Positions 1 through 10,004 of a stretch of 64,000 nucleotides of DNA are shown here, piece after piece. Positions within the stretch are counted from its first letter, which is position 1; each line of letters begins with the position of its first letter. This stretch comes from Ferriphaselus sp. R-1 (GTDB lineage: Bacteria > Pseudomonadota > Gammaproteobacteria > Burkholderiales > Gallionellaceae). Below the pieces are notes generated by a model. The model ran no database searches. It was not told where the DNA came from and saw only the letters and a program-made list of their open reading frames with translations. A program made the translations under genes and the position numbers. The stretch spans positions 27,172-91,171 of the forward strand of contig NZ_JQKP01000011.1 in the NCBI RefSeq assembly GCF_000746095.1. The letters run 5' to 3'.

Positions 1-179
1 TTTTCAAAAGTACGACTGTCAGAAATTGATCTAATTGCAACTGTCTTATTGGTTTCGATTTGATTGGTTATAGGACTGGAGGGCATGAATAAGGAAACCT
101 CTGTGCGTTTTGACGCACAGCCAGTAAGCGAGTTGGCAATAACTACTGCAATTACGAACAATCCAGTTTTCTGTAGCAT
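1..179 (-). CDS. Lipoprotein of unknown function, N-terminal part only
   Basis: A reading frame that runs off the left edge of the window. An ATG at 179 follows AAGGGG by 6 nt and opens a frame with no stop through base 1 (59 codons). The product has a lipoprotein signal peptide: a short charged start (MLQKTG), a hydrophobic stretch, and the lipobox LTGC, so Cys21 would be lipidated. The mature part starts ASKRTEV and later reads VAIRSISDSRTFE. The remainder of the gene is outside the window, so no function is proposed. Confidence 0.75.
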   Translation of the reverse strand, partial: MLQKTGLFVIAVVIANSLTGCASKRTEVSLFMPSSPITNQIETNKTVAIRSISDSRTFE

Positions 180-226
180 TATTAACCCCTTATAGTTAAT
201 TAACCGGCCGATCCTTTACTGAATCG

Positions 227-1315
227 CTATTTCAACTTCACCGTCCCGCACTCCACATCCCCATTCTGCCCCCGATTCCTCAGCGCATGATCCATCAACA
301 CCAGCGCCACCATCGCTTCTGCGATGGGCGTGGCGCGTATCCCCACGCACGGGTCATGCCGCCCTTCGGTGGAGACTTCCACGGCTTCGCCTGCCTTGTT
401 GATGCTGTGGCGTGGCAGGCGGATGCTGGAGGTCGGTTTGATCGCGTAGCGGGCGACGATGTCCTGGCCGGTGGAGATGCCGCCGAGGATGCCGCCGGCG
501 TTGTTGCTGGCGAAGCCGGTGGGGGTGAGTTCGTCGCCGTGCTGGCTGCCGCGCTGGGTGACGCAGTCGAAGCCTGCGCCGATCTCCACGCCCTTCACGG
601 CGTTGATGCCCATCAGCGCGTAGGCGATCTCGGCGTCCAGCCGATCAAAAATAGGCTCGCCCCAGCCGACCGGCACGCCGCTGGCGACGACGGCGAGTTT
701 CGCGCCGATGGAGTCGCCGGATTTGCGCAGCGCGTCCATGTAGTCTTCCAGCGCGGGCACGACGCTGGCGTTGGGGGCGAAGAAGGCGTTGTGCGGCACG
801 TCGTCCCAGCTATTGAACGGCACGAGGACTTCGCCGAGCTGCATCAGGTAGCCGCGCACGGTGACGCCGAAACGCTCGTTCAGCCATTTTTTGGCGATGG
901 CGCCAGCGGCGACGCGGGCAGCGGTCTCGCGGGCAGAACTGCGCCCACCGCCGCGATGGTCGCGGATGCCGTATTTCTGCCAGTAGGTGTAGTCGGCATG
1001 ACCGGGGCGGAAGCTCTCGGCGATCGTGCCGTAGTCCTTGCTGCGCTGGTCGGTGTTGCGGATCAGCAGCGCGATGGGCGTGCCGGTGGTCTTGCCCTCG
1101 AACACGCCGGAGAGAATCTCAACTTCATCAGCTTCGCGGCGCTGGGTGACGTGGCGCGAGGTGCCGGGCTTGCGGCGGTCGAGATCGGGCTGGATGTCGG
1201 CGACGGAAAGCTCCATCCCCGGCGGGCAACCATCGACGATGCAGCCGATGGCCGCGCCGTGCGATTCGCCAAAAGAAGTGACGGTGAACAGGGTTCCGAA
1301 GGTGTTTCCAGACAT
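227..1315 (-). CDS. aroC: Chorismate synthase
   Basis: Last enzyme of the shikimate pathway: it converts 5-enolpyruvylshikimate-3-phosphate to chorismate with reduced FMN as cofactor, in the cytosol. The 362-residue product has the family length. It starts [10 protein letters not shown] and carries the N-terminal GESHG signature, [14 protein letters not shown] near residue 105 and [10 protein letters not shown] near 125. An upstream in-frame start at 1354 exists, but the ATG at 1315 gives the canonical N-terminus and has a purine-rich CGAGAG upstream. It supplies chorismate to the pabB product encoded later in the window. Confidence 0.97.
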   Translation of the reverse strand: MSGNTFGTLFTVTSFGESHGAAIGCIVDGCPPGMELSVADIQPDLDRRKPGTSRHVTQRREADEVEILSGVFEGKTTGTPIALLIRNTDQRSKDYGTIAESFRPGHADYTYWQKYGIRDHRGGGRSSARETAARVAAGAIAKKWLNERFGVTVRGYLMQLGEVLVPFNSWDDVPHNAFFAPNASVVPALEDYMDALRKSGDSIGAKLAVVASGVPVGWGEPIFDRLDAEIAYALMGINAVKGVEIGAGFDCVTQRGSQHGDELTPTGFASNNAGGILGGISTGQDIVARYAIKPTSSIRLPRHSINKAGEAVEVSTEGRHDPCVGIRATPIAEAMVALVLMDHALRNRGQNGDVECGTVKLK

Positions 1316-1422
1316 GGCGCGCTCTCGCAGAAAGTTTGCGGCGGATTTTAACATAGGCGGGTAGCCCGGAAATTCGCCATTCCCGCTACGGGCAGCGAAC
1401 CGATCACAAGTACACAGACATG

Positions 1423-1446
1423 AAAAATCCCGCCGAGGCGGGATTT
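1423..1446 (-). terminator. Intrinsic terminator after the TPR/NTF2 protein gene
   Basis: A 10-bp perfect stem (AAAATCCCGC / GCGGGATTTT) with a 4-nt loop. On the minus strand it is followed by a T-run. It lies about 40 nt beyond the stop of the gene at 1484-3250 and upstream of aroC, so it separates the two minus-strand genes. The A/T arms make it potentially bidirectional. Confidence 0.8.
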
Positions 1447-1483
1447 TCGTATGACCATCGACCGGGCCAACGGCCCGACAGAG

Positions 1484-3250
1484 TTACTTTTTGCCGGGCA
1501 GCACAGGCATGGATGGACGAACAATGCCGGTTCCGCTCGGTTCAGCAGCCGCGCTCGACCCACGCACAGCTGCCGGAGCTGCGGACTTGGCCGGTGCGGG
1601 AGACGCTGCCACAGAGGCAGCCTCGGCCTTTTCGTCCTTGATCAGCCAGGCATCACCCGACTTGACCAAGGTGAGCGTCTTGCCGCCGACCTCACTCAGG
1701 AGGCTGGATCGATAGGTCTGCTTGAATGTGACGCTGGCATGGGTGCTGTCAGTCAAGGTGACCTTCGCGCCGTCCACGCCGACCTTGATGAACTTCGGCT
1801 TGCTGATGCGCTGCTGGCGCGTGGCTTCCCAGGAGGAACGCGACACGCCGCCGGGCGTAGAGAAATCCTTGGCGTAGTACGACAGGTATTTCTTCGTATC
1901 CTGGCTCGACCACGCCTCCGCCCAACCATTGACCGCACTCAGCACGGCAGTGTCAGACGATGCCGCCTTGCTCGGTGCGGGTGCAGTCTTGACCGCCGGT
2001 GCTGCGGGCTTGGCAGCCGCCGGAGCAGGAGTCACTGCTGCAACTTTGGCCGGAGCCGGGGCAGGAGCGGCGGGTTTGGCCGCTACAACTGGCGCAGCAG
2101 GCTTGGCTGGCTCTGCCTTGACGGGAGCTGCGGCAGGCGCAGTCGCCTTGAGCGACGGCGCGGCAGTGGCCGCCTTGGTTTGCACCGTGACGCTGGCCGC
2201 CGGAGCCGCCGGCTTGGTCGCCACGGGAGCAGGAGTCTCGACCGGCGTGGCGGGTGTCGCTGCCGCCACTGGCGCAGGCTTGGCCACTGCGGCTACCGGG
2301 GTAGCCGGAGCCGGTTTGGCTGCCGGGGCAGGCGCAATCTTGGGGGCATCCGGATGAGCGCCGGTGACCACCTGCCACAACGACGGTGCCGCAGCTGGCG
2401 CAGCAGGTTTGGCTGCGACCGGCGCTTCAGGTGCTGCTACTTTCTTCGGCGCAGCGACGACAGCGGGAGCCGCAGGTTTGGCGGCCACCACTGGCTCGGC
2501 GGGTTTGGCAACGGGCGCTGGAGCAGCCACCACAGGTTTAGCCACTGGCGCGGGGGCTGCTGCCACAGGTTTGGGGGCTTCGGGCTTGGCCGCCGCGACC
2601 GGAGCCGCAGGCTTGGCGGGCTCGACCTTAGCAGGAGCGACCACAGCCGGTTTCGTCGGCTCGGTCTTCGCAGCCACCACGGCAGGAGCGAGCGGTGCCG
2701 CCGGAGCGGCTGGCTTGCTGGAGGTGATCGACTTCGCTTGTTCGCGCTTGTCCTTGGCACTGGCGTTGCGACGATCGGCATCGGTCGCGTAGCCGTAGGA
2801 AGTGCCCGCCATCTTGACGTGCAGGTCACCCAGGTTCTCGTGGGCGATGGCATAGTTAGGCTTCAGATGGATCGCAGTCTCGAATTCGACCTTGGCCTTT
2901 TCGTACTGGCCCAGGCTGGCGTGCAGCACGCCCAGATTGTTGTACGGCTCGGCGATGTTCGGGTAGTCGGCGACGATGGACTGGAAGAGGGCGATAGCAT
3001 CGTTGGTGCGCCCTTGCTGGGTGTAAATCACCCCCTTCAGGTAGCGCGCCTGCATATCCTTGGGGTCTTTTGCCAGTAGCGCGTTCACTTTCTCCAGCGC
3101 CTGCGTCGGCTGCCCCTGCTTGAACAGTCGATTGGCATCCTGGATATTCTCTGCGTTCGCAGGCAGGCTGAGGCAAAGAAGCATCGCACTGATCGCGGCG
3201 CGCTGGGTGAGGTGTCTGGGCATATTCATCTTATTTGATTGTGATGGCAT
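1484..3250 (-). CDS. Exported TPR protein with long Ala/Pro/Lys linker and C-terminal NTF2-like domain
   Basis: 588 residues if started at 3250; ATGs at 3229 and 3223 are equally plausible and give a cleaner signal peptide (MPRHLTQRAAISAML...PANA). After the signal come about three TPR repeats (roughly residues 35-140). Next is about 330 residues of low-complexity Ala-Pro-Lys-Val sequence with repeated KPAAPVAA-like units. The last 110 or so residues look like an NTF2/SnoaL-type domain (WAEAWSSQDTKKYLSYYAKDF). TPRs usually hold partner proteins, and the linker suggests a wall-spanning or periplasmic reach. The role is unknown. It is convergent with nothing and ends at its own terminator. Confidence 0.85.
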   Translation of the reverse strand: MPSQSNKMNMPRHLTQRAAISAMLLCLSLPANAENIQDANRLFKQGQPTQALEKVNALLAKDPKDMQARYLKGVIYTQQGRTNDAIALFQSIVADYPNIAEPYNNLGVLHASLGQYEKAKVEFETAIHLKPNYAIAHENLGDLHVKMAGTSYGYATDADRRNASAKDKREQAKSITSSKPAAPAAPLAPAVVAAKTEPTKPAVVAPAKVEPAKPAAPVAAAKPEAPKPVAAAPAPVAKPVVAAPAPVAKPAEPVVAAKPAAPAVVAAPKKVAAPEAPVAAKPAAPAAAPSLWQVVTGAHPDAPKIAPAPAAKPAPATPVAAVAKPAPVAAATPATPVETPAPVATKPAAPAASVTVQTKAATAAPSLKATAPAAAPVKAEPAKPAAPVVAAKPAAPAPAPAKVAAVTPAPAAAKPAAPAVKTAPAPSKAASSDTAVLSAVNGWAEAWSSQDTKKYLSYYAKDFSTPGGVSRSSWEATRQQRISKPKFIKVGVDGAKVTLTDSTHASVTFKQTYRSSLLSEVGGKTLTLVKSGDAWLIKDEKAEAASVAASPAPAKSAAPAAVRGSSAAAEPSGTGIVRPSMPVLPGKK

Positions 3251-3399
3251 TGATGTTCATCCGGCCCGGAAATTCCCAGACCCCCTGAGCTGCGGTGCAA
3301 GTTGTGCACCCTGTAACGACTTCCCTTGCTTTGACAGGAAGAGTGCCCGGATTTTCAGGTAAAATCGCCCGCGTTTCAATACATATTTTGATTAAGTGC

Positions 3400-5064
3400 A
3401 TGAATAGTCTTACGCCTTCGCCAGTTTCCAATTTCATTCGCAACATCATCGAGGATGATCTTGGCAGCGGCAAGCACAGCAGCATCCAGACCCGCTTCCC
3501 GCCGGAGCCGAACGGCTACCTGCACGTCGGCCACGCCAAGTCCATCTGCCTGAACTTCGGGCTGGCCAAGGATTACAGCGGCCTGTGCAACCTGCGCTTC
3601 GACGACACCAACCCGGAGAAGGAGAGCGAGGAATACGCGCAGTCCATCCAGGACGACGTGCGCTGGCTGGGCTTCCAGTGGAACGGCGACGTGCGCTGGG
3701 CCTCGGATTATTTCGATGCGCTGTACGACTTCGCGGTGGAGCTCATCAACAAGGGCCTGGCCTACGTAGATGACCTTAGTCCCGAGCAGATGCGCGAATA
3801 TCGCGGCACGCTCAAGGAGCCGGGTCGCAACAGCCCCAACCGCGACCGCCCGGTAGCCGAAAATCTTGATCTCTTTGCGCGCATGAAAGCGGGCGAATTC
3901 GCCGACGGCGCGATGGTGCTGCGCGCCAAGATCGACATGGCCTCGCCCAACATGAACCTGCGCGACCCGGCTATCTACCGCATCCGTCGCGCGCACCACA
4001 TCCGTACTGGCGACAAGTGGTGCATCTATCCGATGTACGACTACACCCATTGCATCTCGGACGCGTTGGAAGGCATCACCCATTCCATCTGCACGCTGGA
4101 GTTCGAGGATCACCGCCCGCTATACGACTGGGTGCTGGACAACATCACCATCCCCTGCCACCCGCGCCAGTACGAGTTCTCGCGGCTGGAACTGCAATAC
4201 ACCATCACCAGCAAGCGCAAGTTGCTGCAACTGGTGAACGAGAAGAAGGTTTCAGGCTGGGACGACCCGCGTATGCCGACCATCTCCGGCATGCGCCGTC
4301 GCGGCTACACGCCCGAGGGTATCCGCGAATTCGCCAAGCGCATCGGCGTGTCCAAGAGTGCCAACAACGTGGATTTGGCGGTGCTGGAAGGCGCGATCCG
4401 TGAAGACCTGGAACTGCGCGCGCCGCGCGTGATGGCCATCATCAATCCGCTCAAAGTCACGATTACGAATGCCGAAGGCGCGTTGACCCGCGCAGCGGAT
4501 TTCCACCCCAATGTGCCGGAACTGGGCAGCCGCGAGGTGCCGTTCTCCAGCGAGCTGCTCATCGAAGCCGACGACTTCGCCGAAGTGCCGCCGCCTGGCT
4601 GGAAGCGCCTCACGTTGGGCGGCGAGATCCGCCTGCGCCACAGCTACGTGATGCGCTGCGACGAAGCGATCAAGGATGAATCCGGCAAGGTGGTCGAACT
4701 CAAGTGCAGCATCGACCACGACACCTTGGGCAAGAACCCGGAAGGCCGCAAGGTCAAAGGCGTGATCCACTTCCTGTCGCGCCCGCACGCTCTGCCCGCC
4801 GAGATCCGTTTGTACGACCGCTTGTTCACCGTGGCGGAACCCGATGGCGACAAGGAGCAGAGCTTCCTCGACTTCATCAACCCGGATTCGCTGACCGTGG
4901 TGCAAGGCTGGGTCGAGGCTGCCGTGCAGGATGCCGCGCCCGAAACACGCTACCAGTTCGAGCGCCTGGGCTATTTCGTCACTGACCGCCGCGACCATCA
5001 GCCGGGCGGGAAACTGGTGTTCAATCGCACAGTGACACTGCGCGATGGCTGGACCAAGGGCTGA
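3400..5064 (+). CDS. glnS: Glutaminyl-tRNA synthetase
   Basis: Class I aminoacyl-tRNA synthetase that charges tRNA-Gln. The 554-residue product matches the usual bacterial length. Seen are [15 protein letters not shown] (HIGH-type ATP site) near residue 35, FDDTNPEKE near 70, and SKRKLL near 270 as the KMSKS-equivalent loop, followed by the GlnRS beta-barrel region. The start MNSLTPSP at 3400 is chosen over an upstream in-frame start at 3295 because the extension does not look like protein sequence of this family. First gene of a four-gene plus-strand run with uspA, a membrane protein and cysS. Confidence 0.97.
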   Translation: MNSLTPSPVSNFIRNIIEDDLGSGKHSSIQTRFPPEPNGYLHVGHAKSICLNFGLAKDYSGLCNLRFDDTNPEKESEEYAQSIQDDVRWLGFQWNGDVRWASDYFDALYDFAVELINKGLAYVDDLSPEQMREYRGTLKEPGRNSPNRDRPVAENLDLFARMKAGEFADGAMVLRAKIDMASPNMNLRDPAIYRIRRAHHIRTGDKWCIYPMYDYTHCISDALEGITHSICTLEFEDHRPLYDWVLDNITIPCHPRQYEFSRLELQYTITSKRKLLQLVNEKKVSGWDDPRMPTISGMRRRGYTPEGIREFAKRIGVSKSANNVDLAVLEGAIREDLELRAPRVMAIINPLKVTITNAEGALTRAADFHPNVPELGSREVPFSSELLIEADDFAEVPPPGWKRLTLGGEIRLRHSYVMRCDEAIKDESGKVVELKCSIDHDTLGKNPEGRKVKGVIHFLSRPHALPAEIRLYDRLFTVAEPDGDKEQSFLDFINPDSLTVVQGWVEAAVQDAAPETRYQFERLGYFVTDRRDHQPGGKLVFNRTVTLRDGWTKG

Positions 5065-5081
5065 TAGACCAAGGAGCAAAT

Positions 5082-5534
5082 ATGTACCAAAGAATTCTGG
5101 TTGCAGTGGATGGGAATCCCGCTTCGCGCTCACTGACCGAGGCGATCAGGCTGGCGCAGTTCGCCGATGCCACGCTGTTGCTGCTTCATGTGGACGTGAT
5201 CGATCCGGTGTTGCTGTGGAACGAGGAGAACTGGATCGTGCCGGGGTTCACCCCGATGACCGGCGAACTGGAGCGTGACCACGGACTGCTGACCGAGGTG
5301 CTGGAAAAAGTGCAGCAAGAGGGTGTCAAGGCCGAGATCAGGCAGGTGGAAGAGGCCGGACAGAATCTGGGGGCCATCATCGCCGAGCAGGCGGCCGAGT
5401 GGAAGGCCGACCTGATCGTGTCCGGCACCCATGGTCGCAAAGGCATCGATCGCTTGCTGCTGGGCAGCATCGCCGAGAATATCGTCCGCAACGCCACCGT
5501 GCCGGTGTTACTGATCCGCAGCGAACATGAGTGA
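5082..5534 (+). CDS. Universal stress protein, UspA family
   Basis: 150-residue cytosolic protein with the UspA fold. It starts MYQRILVAVDGN and ends with the ATP-binding signature GTHGRKGIDRLLLGS (G-2x-G-9x-G-S), so it probably binds ATP. A strong AAGGAG lies 7 nt before the ATG, only 17 nt after glnS, which indicates co-transcription. Family members help cells survive starvation and other stresses; the exact ligand or partner here is not visible. Its last bases overlap the start of the next gene by 8 nt. Confidence 0.93.
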   Translation: MYQRILVAVDGNPASRSLTEAIRLAQFADATLLLLHVDVIDPVLLWNEENWIVPGFTPMTGELERDHGLLTEVLEKVQQEGVKAEIRQVEEAGQNLGAIIAEQAAEWKADLIVSGTHGRKGIDRLLLGSIAENIVRNATVPVLLIRSEHE

Positions 5535-5877
5535 CATGATCCCCGCTCCCGACGCTGAGCAGCTCAAATCCCTCAAGACGATCACACTGGTCGTATATGT
5601 CCTGTACGCCCTCTCTTACTTCACCGGCCTCACCGCCATCGTCGGCATCATCGTCAACTACGTGAAGCGGGACGATGTCGCGGGCACTTGGCTGGAAAGC
5701 CACTTCCGCTGGCAGATACGCACCTTCTGGTTCGGCTTGCTGTGGGCAATGGTGGGCGGTGCAACGGTCATCTTCGGGATCGGCTTTGCCGTGCTGTTCG
5801 CCAACTTCTGCTGGATCATCTACCGCATAGTCAAAGGTTGGCTCAACTTGAACGACAACAAACCCTTGCCAGTCTGA
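5527..5877 (+). CDS. Small membrane protein, DUF4870-like
   Basis: 116 residues with three hydrophobic segments (about 18-42, 63-85 and 86-105) and a short charged N-terminus. The pattern [18 protein letters not shown] and [16 protein letters not shown] resembles the DUF4870-type family of short membrane proteins common in betaproteobacteria. The function is unknown. It overlaps the preceding stress-protein gene by 8 nt and ends 7 nt before cysS, so it is translated as part of that operon. Confidence 0.85.
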   Translation: MSDMIPAPDAEQLKSLKTITLVVYVLYALSYFTGLTAIVGIIVNYVKRDDVAGTWLESHFRWQIRTFWFGLLWAMVGGATVIFGIGFAVLFANFCWIIYRIVKGWLNLNDNKPLPV

Positions 5878-5884
5878 ATCCCCC

Positions 5885-7354
5885 ATGCTGAAAATCTACA
5901 ACACCCTGGCCCGCGACAAGCAGGACTTCCGCCCCATCGAACCGAACAACGTCCGCATGTACGTGTGCGGCATGACCGTGTACGACTATTGCCACTTAGG
6001 CCACGCGCGGGTGATGGTGGTGTTCGACATGGTGCAGCGCTGGTTCAAGGCATCCGGCTACGACGTGACCTACGTGCGCAACATCACCGACATCGACGAC
6101 AAGATCATCAAGCGCGCGGCGGAGAACAAGGAATCCATCCATGCGCTGACCCAGCGTTTCATAGCCGCGATGCACGAGGATGCCGACGCGCTGGGCGTGC
6201 AGCGCCCGGACCATGAGCCGCGCGCGACGCAGTTCGTGCCGCAGATGCTGTCCATGATCGAGGCGTTGGAGAAGAACGGACTGGCTTACCAGGCCGCCGA
6301 TGGCGATGTGAATTACGCCGTGCGCAAGTTCGACGGTTACGGCAAGCTCTCCGGCAAGTCGCTGGAAGACCTGCGCGCTGGTGAGCGAGTGAACGTGGCC
6401 GAGAGCAAGAACGACCCGCTCGATTTCGTGTTGTGGAAGCACGCGAAAGACAGCGAAGCCGACGAGGTGAAGTGGGATTCCAAGTGGGGCCAGGGCCGTC
6501 CCGGCTGGCACATCGAATGTTCCGCGATGGGTTCGGAGCTGCTGGGCAAGCAGTTCGACATCCACGGCGGCGGGGCGGATTTGCAGTTTCCCCACCACGA
6601 AAACGAGATCGCCCAGAGCGAGGGTGCGCACGGCTGCCAGTACGTGAACTACTGGATGCACAACGGCTTCATCCGCGTGGACAACGAGAAGATGTCCAAG
6701 TCGCTCGGAAACTTCTTCACCATCCGCGAGGTGCTGAAGAAATACGACGCCGAAGTGGTGCGCTTCTTCATCCTGCGCGCCCACTACCGCAGCCCGCTGA
6801 ACTACTCCGATGCCCACCTGGACGATGCCAAGGGCGCGCTGACACGGCTTTATACCGCCCTTAAAGCCGTTCGTGCTGAGCCTGTCGAAGCACGCCCTTC
6901 GACAGCACCCGCAAGGAGTACGCCGGTGGGTGCCCCGCCGTTGCGCGGCGACCCTTCCGCAGGCTCAGGGCGAACAGGAGATGTGGACTGGAACGAACCC
7001 CACGCCCAGCGTTTCCGCGCGGCGATGGACGACGACTTTGGCACCTCTGAAGCCATCGCCGTGTTGTTCGATCTCGCCAACGAGGTGAACAAGACTCGTT
7101 CGACTGAGCTGGCCGCGCAGCTCAAGGCTCTGGCCGGCGTGCTCGGCCTGTTGCAGCGCGAGCCACAGGAATTCCTGCAAGCCGGGTCAAGCGATGGGTT
7201 GGACGATGCGGCTATCCAGACACAGATCGAAGCCCGCGCCGCCGCCAAGAAAGCCCGCGATTTCGCCGAGGCCGACCGCATCCGCAAGGCCTTGCTGGAA
7301 GCGGGTATCGTGCTGGAAGACGGGCCGCAGGGCACCACTTGGCGACGCAGTTGA
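5885..7354 (+). CDS. cysS: Cysteinyl-tRNA synthetase with a repeat-derived insertion
   Basis: Class I synthetase that charges tRNA-Cys. 489 residues. Seen are [16 protein letters not shown] (zinc Cys and HIGH motif) near residue 28, the zinc/cysteine site around WHIECSAM and [15 protein letters not shown], and [10 protein letters not shown] near 265. Between residues about 328 and 364 a proline-rich stretch ([15 protein letters not shown]...) is encoded by a dispersed inverted repeat (6869-6975) inserted in frame before the helical domain that resumes at [11 protein letters not shown]. The catalytic core is intact, so the enzyme should work. There is no clear Shine-Dalgarno sequence; translation may be coupled to the gene 7 nt upstream. 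Confidence 0.96.
   Translation: MLKIYNTLARDKQDFRPIEPNNVRMYVCGMTVYDYCHLGHARVMVVFDMVQRWFKASGYDVTYVRNITDIDDKIIKRAAENKESIHALTQRFIAAMHEDADALGVQRPDHEPRATQFVPQMLSMIEALEKNGLAYQAADGDVNYAVRKFDGYGKLSGKSLEDLRAGERVNVAESKNDPLDFVLWKHAKDSEADEVKWDSKWGQGRPGWHIECSAMGSELLGKQFDIHGGGADLQFPHHENEIAQSEGAHGCQYVNYWMHNGFIRVDNEKMSKSLGNFFTIREVLKKYDAEVVRFFILRAHYRSPLNYSDAHLDDAKGALTRLYTALKAVRAEPVEARPSTAPARSTPVGAPPLRGDPSAGSGRTGDVDWNEPHAQRFRAAMDDDFGTSEAIAVLFDLANEVNKTRSTELAAQLKALAGVLGLLQREPQEFLQAGSSDGLDDAAIQTQIEARAAAKKARDFAEADRIRKALLEAGIVLEDGPQGTTWRRS
6869..6975 (+). repeat. Dispersed inverted repeat inserted in frame in cysS
   Basis: The left arm 6869-6890 (GTTCGTGCTGAGCCTGTCGAAG) and right arm 6954-6975 (CTTCCGCAGGCTCAGGGCGAAC) are inverted copies matching at 18 of 22 positions, around a GC-rich centre. 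The same arm sequence occurs in bioA at 24118-24139. The unit adds about 36 residues to CysS without breaking the frame. It resembles the class of small palindromic elements found in many bacterial genomes, and also the in-frame habit of Rickettsia palindromic elements. Confidence 0.75.
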
Positions 7355-7425
7355 GCCAGCCCTCTCGCCTTCCCTGAGCACAGTCACCTGCCGGAAACTC
7401 CGCGTGCCACCCGCCCCGTTCCCTG

Positions 7426-9492
7426 TCAGCGTAGCGTCGGCAGCAGCACGAGTTGTCGGAACTCGTCTGCCGGGACCGGGTGACTGAAGAAATCACCTTG
7501 CGCCTGCTGGCATCCCATGCCGGACAGCATGTCGACCTGCTCCTGCGTCTCCACCCCTTCTGCCAGCACTACCACCGCCAGACTCCTGCCCAGGCCGATC
7601 ACCGCGTCGCAGATGGATTTGTCATCCAGGTTATCCGGCAACTCCGTCACAAAGCTGCGGTCTATCTTGAGTTTGGCGATGGGGAAATGCTTGAGGTAGG
7701 CCAGGGATGAATAGCCGGTGCCGAAGTCGTCCAGCACCAGCTGCACCCCCATCTCGGCGATCTGCCTCAGGATCAGGATGGATTCGCTGGACTGATTGGT
7801 GAGGATGGACTCAGTCAGCTCCAGATCGAGCAGCGCTGGATCCAGACCGGACTCCTTTAGCGCGACACGGATGCGCGCCAGCACATGCACGTCCGACAAT
7901 TGCCGGGGAGAAAGGTTGACCGAGACGAACAGGGGATGCCCGAACTCGGCACGCCAAACCATGGCTTCGTGGCAAGCGGTGCGGAGCACCCACTCGCCGA
8001 GAGGGACGATGAGGCCGTTCTCTTCCGCCAACGGGATGAATTCATCGGGCAACAACAAGCCGCGCTCGGGGTGCCGCCAGCGGACCAAGGCCTCCGCCCC
8101 CACCAAGGTGTGAGTCTCGCCCAGGATATAGATCGGCTGGTAGTAGACCTCCAGCTCCGCCTCATCCAGCGCCTGCCGCAACTCTCCCTCCAGTTTCAGC
8201 CGCTGCCCCTGGTCGGCCAGCAGGGCCTGGCGGAACTCCTGATGGTTGTTCTTGCCGCGATGCTTGGCATCGTACATCGCGACATCGGCAAAGCGCAGCG
8301 CGTTGCCGAACTCCGTAGTGTCCTCGGGCAACAAGACAGAGCCGATGGATATCCCGACGAGGATGTCATGCCCTTCGATGCGGACCGGATGTGACAGCAC
8401 CTCCAGAAACTTCTGCGCCACTCGCCCGATCTCGTCGCGCCCACCCACTTCGGTCAGCAGGACCGCGAACTCATCCCCGCCCAAGCGGCTGATCTCGTCC
8501 TCGATCCGGATCACACTGCGCATGCGATCGGCGACGGAACGCAACAACACATCACCGACATGGTGGCCGTAGGTATCGTTCACCCGCTTGAAGTTGTCGA
8601 GATCCAGGAACAGCAGCGCGATGCCAGCTTGGCGTTCCTCAATATCCTGCAACAGGCCGCGCAGGCGATGCTCGAAATAATGACGGTTGGTCAACTGGGT
8701 GACGTTGTCGTAATGCGCCAGCCGGTCGAGTTTGATCTCCATTTCGCGGCGCTGGCGCAGCTCTTCCGACAGCGCACGGTTGTTGTCCTCGATCTGCTGG
8801 ATCATCTGGTTGAAACTCTCGGCCAGCTCACCGACCTCATCATGTGCGCAGATCTCGGCCCGATGAGAGTAATCGCCGCGCCGGGATAGATGTTGCATCA
8901 ACCCGGACAGCTTGCTGAGCGGAGCCAACAGGCGTGGCAGCAGGTAGTAGATGATCAAGCCGCCCAACATCGCCGCCAGCAACATGCCCATCAACACGGT
9001 GCCAACCAGGGAAATGACGCGTTGTCGCAGAGTGTGTACATCTTCACGCACCAACAGCATCCCGATCGGCTGCTGCTCTATGCGGATAGGCATCCAGACT
9101 TCCAGGAAGTCCCCCGCCAGAATCACCCGTTCACTCTGCAGGGGCTCTGCGCTCATCCCGACCGACATGGCATTGCCCCGTTGCACGAACGACTTGCCCT
9201 GCTCGTCGAATACCGCCACATACAACACCCGCTTGTCTATCTGCAAAGCGCCCAGCGTCTCGGTCACAGCTTTGGGATCGTGGAACAACAGTCCGGCTGC
9301 GGCATTGTCAGCGACCACGCGCGCACGGGTCATCGCATCCACCTCCGCCTGATCGCGGATTCCCTCCCAAGCCCACCAGGAGATCGCCGCCGCCCCGACC
9401 AGGGCAGCCAGAAACATGGCGAGCAGGTTGATGAGCAGCAGCTTGTAGCGCAAGCGCATGTCCGTCCAATGATCGAGCCACCATCTGCTCAT
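7426..9492 (-). CDS. Membrane cyclic-di-GMP enzyme: CHASE8-like sensor, HAMP, GGDEF, EAL
   Basis: 688 residues. A transmembrane helix (about 18-40), a periplasmic CHASE8-like domain, a second helix (about 160-185), HAMP, then GGDEF (intact RLGGDEF with the RIED inhibitory site five residues before it) and EAL (GAEALVRWRHP, DLELTES, DDFGTGYSS, AEGVET all present). It can plausibly both make and break cyclic-di-GMP. The ATG at 9492 lies 2 nt after the stop of the YfiR-like gene and has GGAAGG upstream. The topology matches YfiN/TpbB with an added EAL domain, so periplasmic control by the neighbouring YfiR-like protein is likely but inferred. Confidence 0.93.
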   Translation of the reverse strand: MSRWWLDHWTDMRLRYKLLLINLLAMFLAALVGAAAISWWAWEGIRDQAEVDAMTRARVVADNAAAGLLFHDPKAVTETLGALQIDKRVLYVAVFDEQGKSFVQRGNAMSVGMSAEPLQSERVILAGDFLEVWMPIRIEQQPIGMLLVREDVHTLRQRVISLVGTVLMGMLLAAMLGGLIIYYLLPRLLAPLSKLSGLMQHLSRRGDYSHRAEICAHDEVGELAESFNQMIQQIEDNNRALSEELRQRREMEIKLDRLAHYDNVTQLTNRHYFEHRLRGLLQDIEERQAGIALLFLDLDNFKRVNDTYGHHVGDVLLRSVADRMRSVIRIEDEISRLGGDEFAVLLTEVGGRDEIGRVAQKFLEVLSHPVRIEGHDILVGISIGSVLLPEDTTEFGNALRFADVAMYDAKHRGKNNHQEFRQALLADQGQRLKLEGELRQALDEAELEVYYQPIYILGETHTLVGAEALVRWRHPERGLLLPDEFIPLAEENGLIVPLGEWVLRTACHEAMVWRAEFGHPLFVSVNLSPRQLSDVHVLARIRVALKESGLDPALLDLELTESILTNQSSESILILRQIAEMGVQLVLDDFGTGYSSLAYLKHFPIAKLKIDRSFVTELPDNLDDKSICDAVIGLGRSLAVVVLAEGVETQEQVDMLSGMGCQQAQGDFFSHPVPADEFRQLVLLPTLR

Positions 9493-9494
9493 GG

Positions 9495-10004
9495 TCACCA
9501 CACCTTCCTGGCCAGCTTGAGCAGGTGAGAACTCAACTTGAGCCCCACCTGCTGCGCTGCACTCTGATTGATCTCAAACTCGATACGGTTGTTGGCGGAG
9601 ACCAGCGCGATGATCGCCGGACTGGGAGCCAGCCCGTTGGATTCGGTCACGGTAAGCACCGGCACCTCCCTCAATTGCTCTGCCAGGTAGGGCAGATTAC
9701 CGCGCTCGGAAGCCGCGATGAACAGCAGCTGACAGCCCCTAGCCTCGGCGACCGAATACACCTGCATCGATCTCACCGTCGCACCACGCACGGTCTTGCG
9801 TGTGATCGGCTGCATCGCGTCACCGAAAGGGTCGTTACCCATCACGCAGAACTGCAAGGTGGCATGCTGCGACGGCCATTCCGTGTACAAGGCGAAGTTA
9901 TAGAGGAACGCGGCTTTCAGCTCATACTCGCCGACGGCGCGTGCCGAAGCAGGGAGCAGCAGCCCCAGCAGCAACAGCAAGGGCACGGCGTATCTAGTCT
10001 GCAT
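9495..10004 (-). CDS. YfiR-like periplasmic protein (DUF4154)
   Basis: 169 residues with a Sec signal peptide (MQTRYAVPLLLLLGLLLPASARA) and the family signature YELKAAFLYNFALYTEWP followed by FCVMGNDPFGDAM. In Pseudomonas, YfiR sits in the periplasm and restrains the diguanylate cyclase YfiN. Here the next gene encodes a YfiN-like sensor enzyme, so the same pairing is expected. It overlaps the preceding receptor gene by 11 nt. In this family Cys residues can form a redox-sensitive disulfide; one Cys (FCVMG) and another (ARGCQLL) are present. Confidence 0.88.
   Translation of the reverse strand: MQTRYAVPLLLLLGLLLPASARAVGEYELKAAFLYNFALYTEWPSQHATLQFCVMGNDPFGDAMQPITRKTVRGATVRSMQVYSVAEARGCQLLFIAASERGNLPYLAEQLREVPVLTVTESNGLAPSPAIIALVSANNRIEFEINQSAAQQVGLKLSSHLLKLARKVW

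Noticed and set aside
287..1351. 354-codon plus-strand frame opposite aroC
   Set aside because: Shadow frame; aroC has all family signatures.
1451..3079. 542-codon plus-strand frame opposite the TPR/NTF2 gene
   Set aside because: Its Arg/Gly/Ser repeats are simply the complement of the Ala/Pro-rich linker; the minus-strand frame has a signal peptide, TPRs and a terminator.
3331..3365. TTGACA followed by TAAAAT upstream of glnS as a promoter
   Set aside because: The spacing is 23 nt, too long for sigma-70; no better -10 at 16-18 nt.
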